Shown here: piece by piece, positions 61,271 to 64,000 of the stretch
How positions within the stretch are numbered: the first letter of the stretch is position 1
Layout of the letters: every line of letters begins with the position of its first letter
Origin: Paenibacillus tyrphae
Lineage (GTDB): Bacteria; Bacillota; Bacilli; Paenibacillales; NBRC-103111
NCBI RefSeq assembly: GCF_000722545.1
Contig: NZ_JNVM01000015.1
Coordinates: 151,819-215,818, forward strand
Length of the DNA: 64,000 nucleotides
Direction: 5' to 3'
Translations under genes and position numbers: made by a program
The notes under the pieces: generated by a model
What the model saw: the letters and a program-made list of their open reading frames with translations, nothing else
What the model was told of the DNA's origin: nothing
The model's database searches: none

Positions 61271-62053
61271 CTACTCTCCCTGCAGCCGCTTGATCAATTC
61301 CTTGGCCGCCACTCTGGACAAAGGCACTTTACTCCGCCCGGCATCCTTCAAGACGACGTTGTAAGCGCCGTTAAACCACGGCTCGATTTCATCGATGCGG
61401 TCCACATTGACCAAATAGCTGCGGTGCGTCCGAAAAAAAGCATATCCCGTCAGTTTCTCCTCCAGCTCCTGAAGCGTCTGCCGGGTCGCATGCATCTGCC
61501 CGTCGGCCATATGAATTTGCGTCAGCTTCTCTTCCTTGACCGCATAGCTGATCTTCGCAGGCTCGACCACCACCATACGGCTGCCGTCATCGATGAGCAG
61601 CTTCGGCTTGAATGCGCTCCGGGAGCGGATTGCCCCATCCGCAGCCAGCGAAGCCGCCACGGCAGCGGGCGGGATCGTCTTCCCTTCGGAGGGAATCCGC
61701 ATTTTGCGTATTTTTTGCAGCGTTTGGCGAAGACGTTCCTCGTCGTAAGGCTTTAACAAATAATCGGCCGCTTCCAGACGGAACGCTTCCACGGCATACT
61801 GTTCGTAGGCCGTAGCAAAAACAATATACGGCCGCGGATCGACATCCATCAGCTTGTGTGCGGTCTGCACCCCGTCCAGGCCGGGCATATGAATGTCGAG
61901 AAAGACGACATCCGGCTTGTGCACCGCTGCCAGTTCCAGCAGCTGAACGCCGCTCGCAGCAAAAGGCAGCAGCTCGACGTCCCGTTCCCGGGACAATAAA
62001 TAAGTCAGCTCCTCCCGCGCCAGCCGCTCATCTTCTGCGATCATCACTTTCAT
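61271..62053 (-). CDS. LytTR response regulator
   Basis: A 260-residue regulator. Its receiver domain (residues 1-120) has the phosphoacceptor aspartate in VVFLDIHMPG (about 53) and KPY. The C-terminal LytTR DNA-binding domain (about 160-258) has the typical FFRTHRSYLVNVDRI and VPLSRVAAKELI. It is the partner of the kinase upstream, whose gene overlaps by 26 bases. The next operon downstream on the same strand is the acetate symporter pair, a possible target. Confidence 0.92.
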   Translation of the reverse strand: MKVMIAEDERLAREELTYLLSRERDVELLPFAASGVQLLELAAVHKPDVVFLDIHMPGLDGVQTAHKLMDVDPRPYIVFATAYEQYAVEAFRLEAADYLLKPYDEERLRQTLQKIRKMRIPSEGKTIPPAAVAASLAADGAIRSRSAFKPKLLIDDGSRMVVVEPAKISYAVKEEKLTQIHMADGQMHATRQTLQELEEKLTGYAFFRTHRSYLVNVDRIDEIEPWFNGAYNVVLKDAGRSKVPLSRVAAKELIKRLQGE

Positions 62054-63818
62054 CTATCGTTTCACGCCTTTCCTCCGCTTGATAAGGTATCGTACATTCG
62101 ATGCGCGCCCCTCCCTCGGGCGGGTTGAAAAATTTCAGCCTGGCCTCCGGGCCGAACAGGTGGATCAGCCGCCGGTTCACGTTATAGACTCCAATGCCCG
62201 TGCTCCCGCTCCCGCCGCCCGTGACCGGAGAATCTCCCAGCGTCTCCAATACGTCCGCCGGAAAACCGTTGCCGTTGTCCTTGACCACAATGTGAACCCC
62301 GTCCGCTACGCGGCGGAGCTCGACATGAATGTCGCCCCTGTCCATCCGTCCTTTAAAGCCATGATGAATGCTGTTTTCCACCAGCGGCTGGAGTGTGGAA
62401 GGCGGGATGGACACGGATTCCAGGCCGGGATCGCATTGGCAATCGACGAAAAGCTGGTCCTCGAACCGGATATTCACGATACCGAGGTACGTATGGAGAT
62501 GCTCCAATTCCTTATACAGCGGGACAAGCGGCGCTTGGGTCATCGTCAGGTTCATGCGCATGTAATGCCCGAGCTGTACGGTAACCCGTCTGGCGGCTTC
62601 GGGCTTAATCCGAATCAGCGTGACGATCGCATTGAGCGTATTGAACAGAAAGTGCGGGTTAATTTGCGCTTGAAGCGCTTTCAATTCCGCATCCTTCATC
62701 AAGCTTCTCAGTTGCTCCGCCATCGCGATATCGAGCTGGATCGAGATCAGCTTGCTCAGCCCCCGGGCAAAAGCCTCCTCCACCGGGCGGATCTGCCTAA
62801 CGCTGGGATAATACAATTTGATTAATCCCGCGACTTGTCCCCCGCTTCGGATCGGAACGATAATCGCCGCGCCGATCGCCGGGTGGTGCGGTTGAATTTG
62901 CCCCTTCGTTTTGGCAATCTGAATTTCCCCGGTTTGGACCGCCTTCCTCGACAACTCCGAAGCGATAGGCGTTCCTTGGATGCCCGGCATCATCCCGGTG
63001 CCTGCGTGCGCCAATATTTTCTCAGTATCCGTAACAGCGACCGCGCTGGCGCGAAGCTCGCGGCGCAGCACACTGGCCGCCGCTTCGGCAGTCTCGAAGG
63101 TCAGCCCCTGCTTAAGAAACGGAAGCGCCATCTCCGCAATATGCAGCGCCCGCTGCGTCTCGGAGGCGGCTGCTCTTTCCTCCTCCTTCATGGCTGCTTG
63201 AATCATCGCAACCAAAATACCGACCCCTACGCTGTTGGCCGCCACCATCGGTACCCCGATGAGGTCCACGGTGCGGATCGCGGCAGGCGAGGATTCATTT
63301 ACAATCAGCACGACGCCCATTTGCAGGATGGGAGCGAATACGCTGATAAATAGCGCCTTCACCGGCGCGATGACTCTTTCTTCGGCAAAGAAGCGGGCAA
63401 CCAGTCCGGCCAAGAGACCCAGAATTGGCGTAGACACCGCATCGGCGACGCCGGTAATCCCGCCCAGGCTGTAAGCGTGAATGCCGGAGATGAGACCCGC
63501 CCCCGTGCCTACGGCGACCCCGCCGAGCAGACCGGCCACCATCACCCCGATCAGTGCCGAATCCGCCATCGCCTCCTCCGGCTGAAGGGAAGCCACAAGA
63601 AAGGAAGAGTCCACCCTCTCCCCAGTTATCGTCACTCCGGCGTACGTGCCTCCGATGCTGACCAGACCGAAAACCAGCGAAAACGTCAATCCGGTTCTCC
63701 AATCCGGCCTCCGGTCGAGCAGGTAACGGAACTGCGGGATTCGGGTAAGGATGAACGTAATCAACAACAGCAGGCCCATCCGCTCCATGAGCAGCAAGGT
63801 TAAGTGCTGCATCCGCAT
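62028..63818 (-). CDS. LytS-type sensor histidine kinase
   Basis: A 596-residue kinase. The N-terminal 5TM-LytS domain (about residues 5-200) includes SLVFGLVSIGGTYAGV and IGVMVAGLLGGVAVGTGAGLISG. A GAF domain (about 225-355) is followed by the His_kinase domain with the histidine in AQINPHFLFNTLNAIV (about 395) and an ATPase domain with LQPLVENSIHHG. LytS-like kinases with LytTR partners sense pyruvate or other overflow acids in Bacillus and staphylococci. An ATG at 63818 has AAGGA seven bases before it. The gene is adjacent to the acetate transport operon. Confidence 0.92.
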   Translation of the reverse strand: MRMQHLTLLLMERMGLLLLITFILTRIPQFRYLLDRRPDWRTGLTFSLVFGLVSIGGTYAGVTITGERVDSSFLVASLQPEEAMADSALIGVMVAGLLGGVAVGTGAGLISGIHAYSLGGITGVADAVSTPILGLLAGLVARFFAEERVIAPVKALFISVFAPILQMGVVLIVNESSPAAIRTVDLIGVPMVAANSVGVGILVAMIQAAMKEEERAAASETQRALHIAEMALPFLKQGLTFETAEAAASVLRRELRASAVAVTDTEKILAHAGTGMMPGIQGTPIASELSRKAVQTGEIQIAKTKGQIQPHHPAIGAAIIVPIRSGGQVAGLIKLYYPSVRQIRPVEEAFARGLSKLISIQLDIAMAEQLRSLMKDAELKALQAQINPHFLFNTLNAIVTLIRIKPEAARRVTVQLGHYMRMNLTMTQAPLVPLYKELEHLHTYLGIVNIRFEDQLFVDCQCDPGLESVSIPPSTLQPLVENSIHHGFKGRMDRGDIHVELRRVADGVHIVVKDNGNGFPADVLETLGDSPVTGGGSGSTGIGVYNVNRRLIHLFGPEARLKFFNPPEGGARIECTIPYQAEERRETIDESDDRRR

Positions 63819-63912
63819 CCCTCGTTCCTTGGCTAGTTATCCCCATTATACCCGGAATTGAGCGCGGGAGAGTAAACTTTTTGGGATAGACTGCGCCCCT
63901 GCTTATAGAGAT

Positions 63913-63935
63913 AAAAAAAAGCACCGTAAAGGTGC
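63913..63935 (-). terminator. Terminator at the right edge
   Basis: Minus-strand GCACC-TTTAC-GGTGC followed by eight T. It would end a minus-strand gene beyond the window. It resembles the GCACC hairpins at 52991 and 53231. Confidence 0.75.
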
Positions 63936-64000
63936 GGAGCTTGTTGAGATAGTGGTCGTCACTAATACAGCGGAATATACGGAGGTGGGGTATGCACTGG
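63936..64000. repeat. Left part of a second palindromic element, cut by the window
   Basis: TACGGAGGTGGGGTAT (63978-63993) then N-CACTGG match the core of the element at 53016. The more outward sequence (TTGTTGAGATAGTGG) is diverged but again lies directly after a GCACC hairpin. The rest of the element is outside the window. Confidence 0.7.

Noticed and set aside
1..64000. CRISPR arrays, tRNA or rRNA genes, and known riboswitches
   Set aside because: No regularly spaced direct repeats, no cloverleaf with CCA-type ends, and no recognisable riboswitch core was seen in the gaps. This was by eye only.

Overview
The window reads as chromosomal DNA of a high-GC, low-copy-repeat Firmicute of the Paenibacillaceae (Paenibacillus/Cohnella-like). 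The evidence is strong GGAGG-type ribosome binding sites, frequent TTG/GTG starts, SigA-type promoters, CcpA-type cre boxes, an SLH-anchored surface protein, and several YesM/YesN- and AraC-type regulators beside sugar transport genes. Genes are dense, and almost all gene junctions can be explained by overlapping stops and starts, promoters or hairpin terminators. No tRNA, rRNA or CRISPR array was seen.

Layout, left to right. 1-1.1 kb: a cut-off CcdC/DUF1453-like membrane protein and two coupled small genes. 1.2-8.2 kb: a complete oligopeptide ABC operon (oppA-B-C-D-F, minus strand) with its own promoter, an intergenic hairpin after oppA and a strong terminator, followed by an ArsR-type regulator. 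8.3-11.2 kb: a DUF441 membrane protein and a 2.35-kb IS4/IS231-like element flanked by a perfect 12-bp target duplication. The element has a frameshifted transposase, a duplicated right end and a passenger gene of unknown function, and it sits inside the loop of a former terminator. 11.5-21.4 kb: a polyol (mannitol/sorbitol type) operon on the minus strand: sugar-binding lipoprotein, two permeases, two zinc polyol dehydrogenases, the PRD activator MtlR, the mannitol PTS enzyme IICBA and an HPr paralogue. 21.6-28.2 kb: an FAD aromatic hydroxylase, a chemotaxis receptor, and a TetR-controlled hydrolase/beta-lactamase-like operon. 28.3-28.6 kb: a 28-residue holin-like type I toxin. 28.8-34.2 kb: a three-component sensor system (binding protein, histidine kinase, AraC response regulator) followed by a sugar:proton symporter with AraC-like direct repeats at its promoter. 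34.3-40.3 kb: a ketone-body/3-hydroxybutyrate operon (GntP permease, dehydrogenase, CoA-transferase, thiolase) with a divergent LysR gene and a cre site. 40.8-42.1 kb: a lower-GC pair, a regulator with two MerR domains and an unknown 163-residue protein. 42.3-53 kb: a 1,810-residue lamin-tail/phosphoesterase/SLH surface protein, a membrane AraC regulator and a MalT-like LuxR regulator. 53-56.2 kb: a large palindromic element, DUF2306/TetR and MarR/SDR pairs. 56.3-59.1 kb: a persulfide-sensing CstR with a four-module CoA-disulfide reductase fusion. 59.1-64 kb: an acetate symporter with DUF485 partner, a LytS/LytR-type two-component system, and the edge of a second copy of the palindromic element.

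The most unusual items are the insulated composite IS with passenger gene, the palindromic element found next to similar terminator hairpins at two places, the CstR-controlled sulfur-transfer fusion, the previously unannotated-size toxin gene, and the double-MerR gene pair. Functional calls rest on motif recognition by eye; no database search was run.
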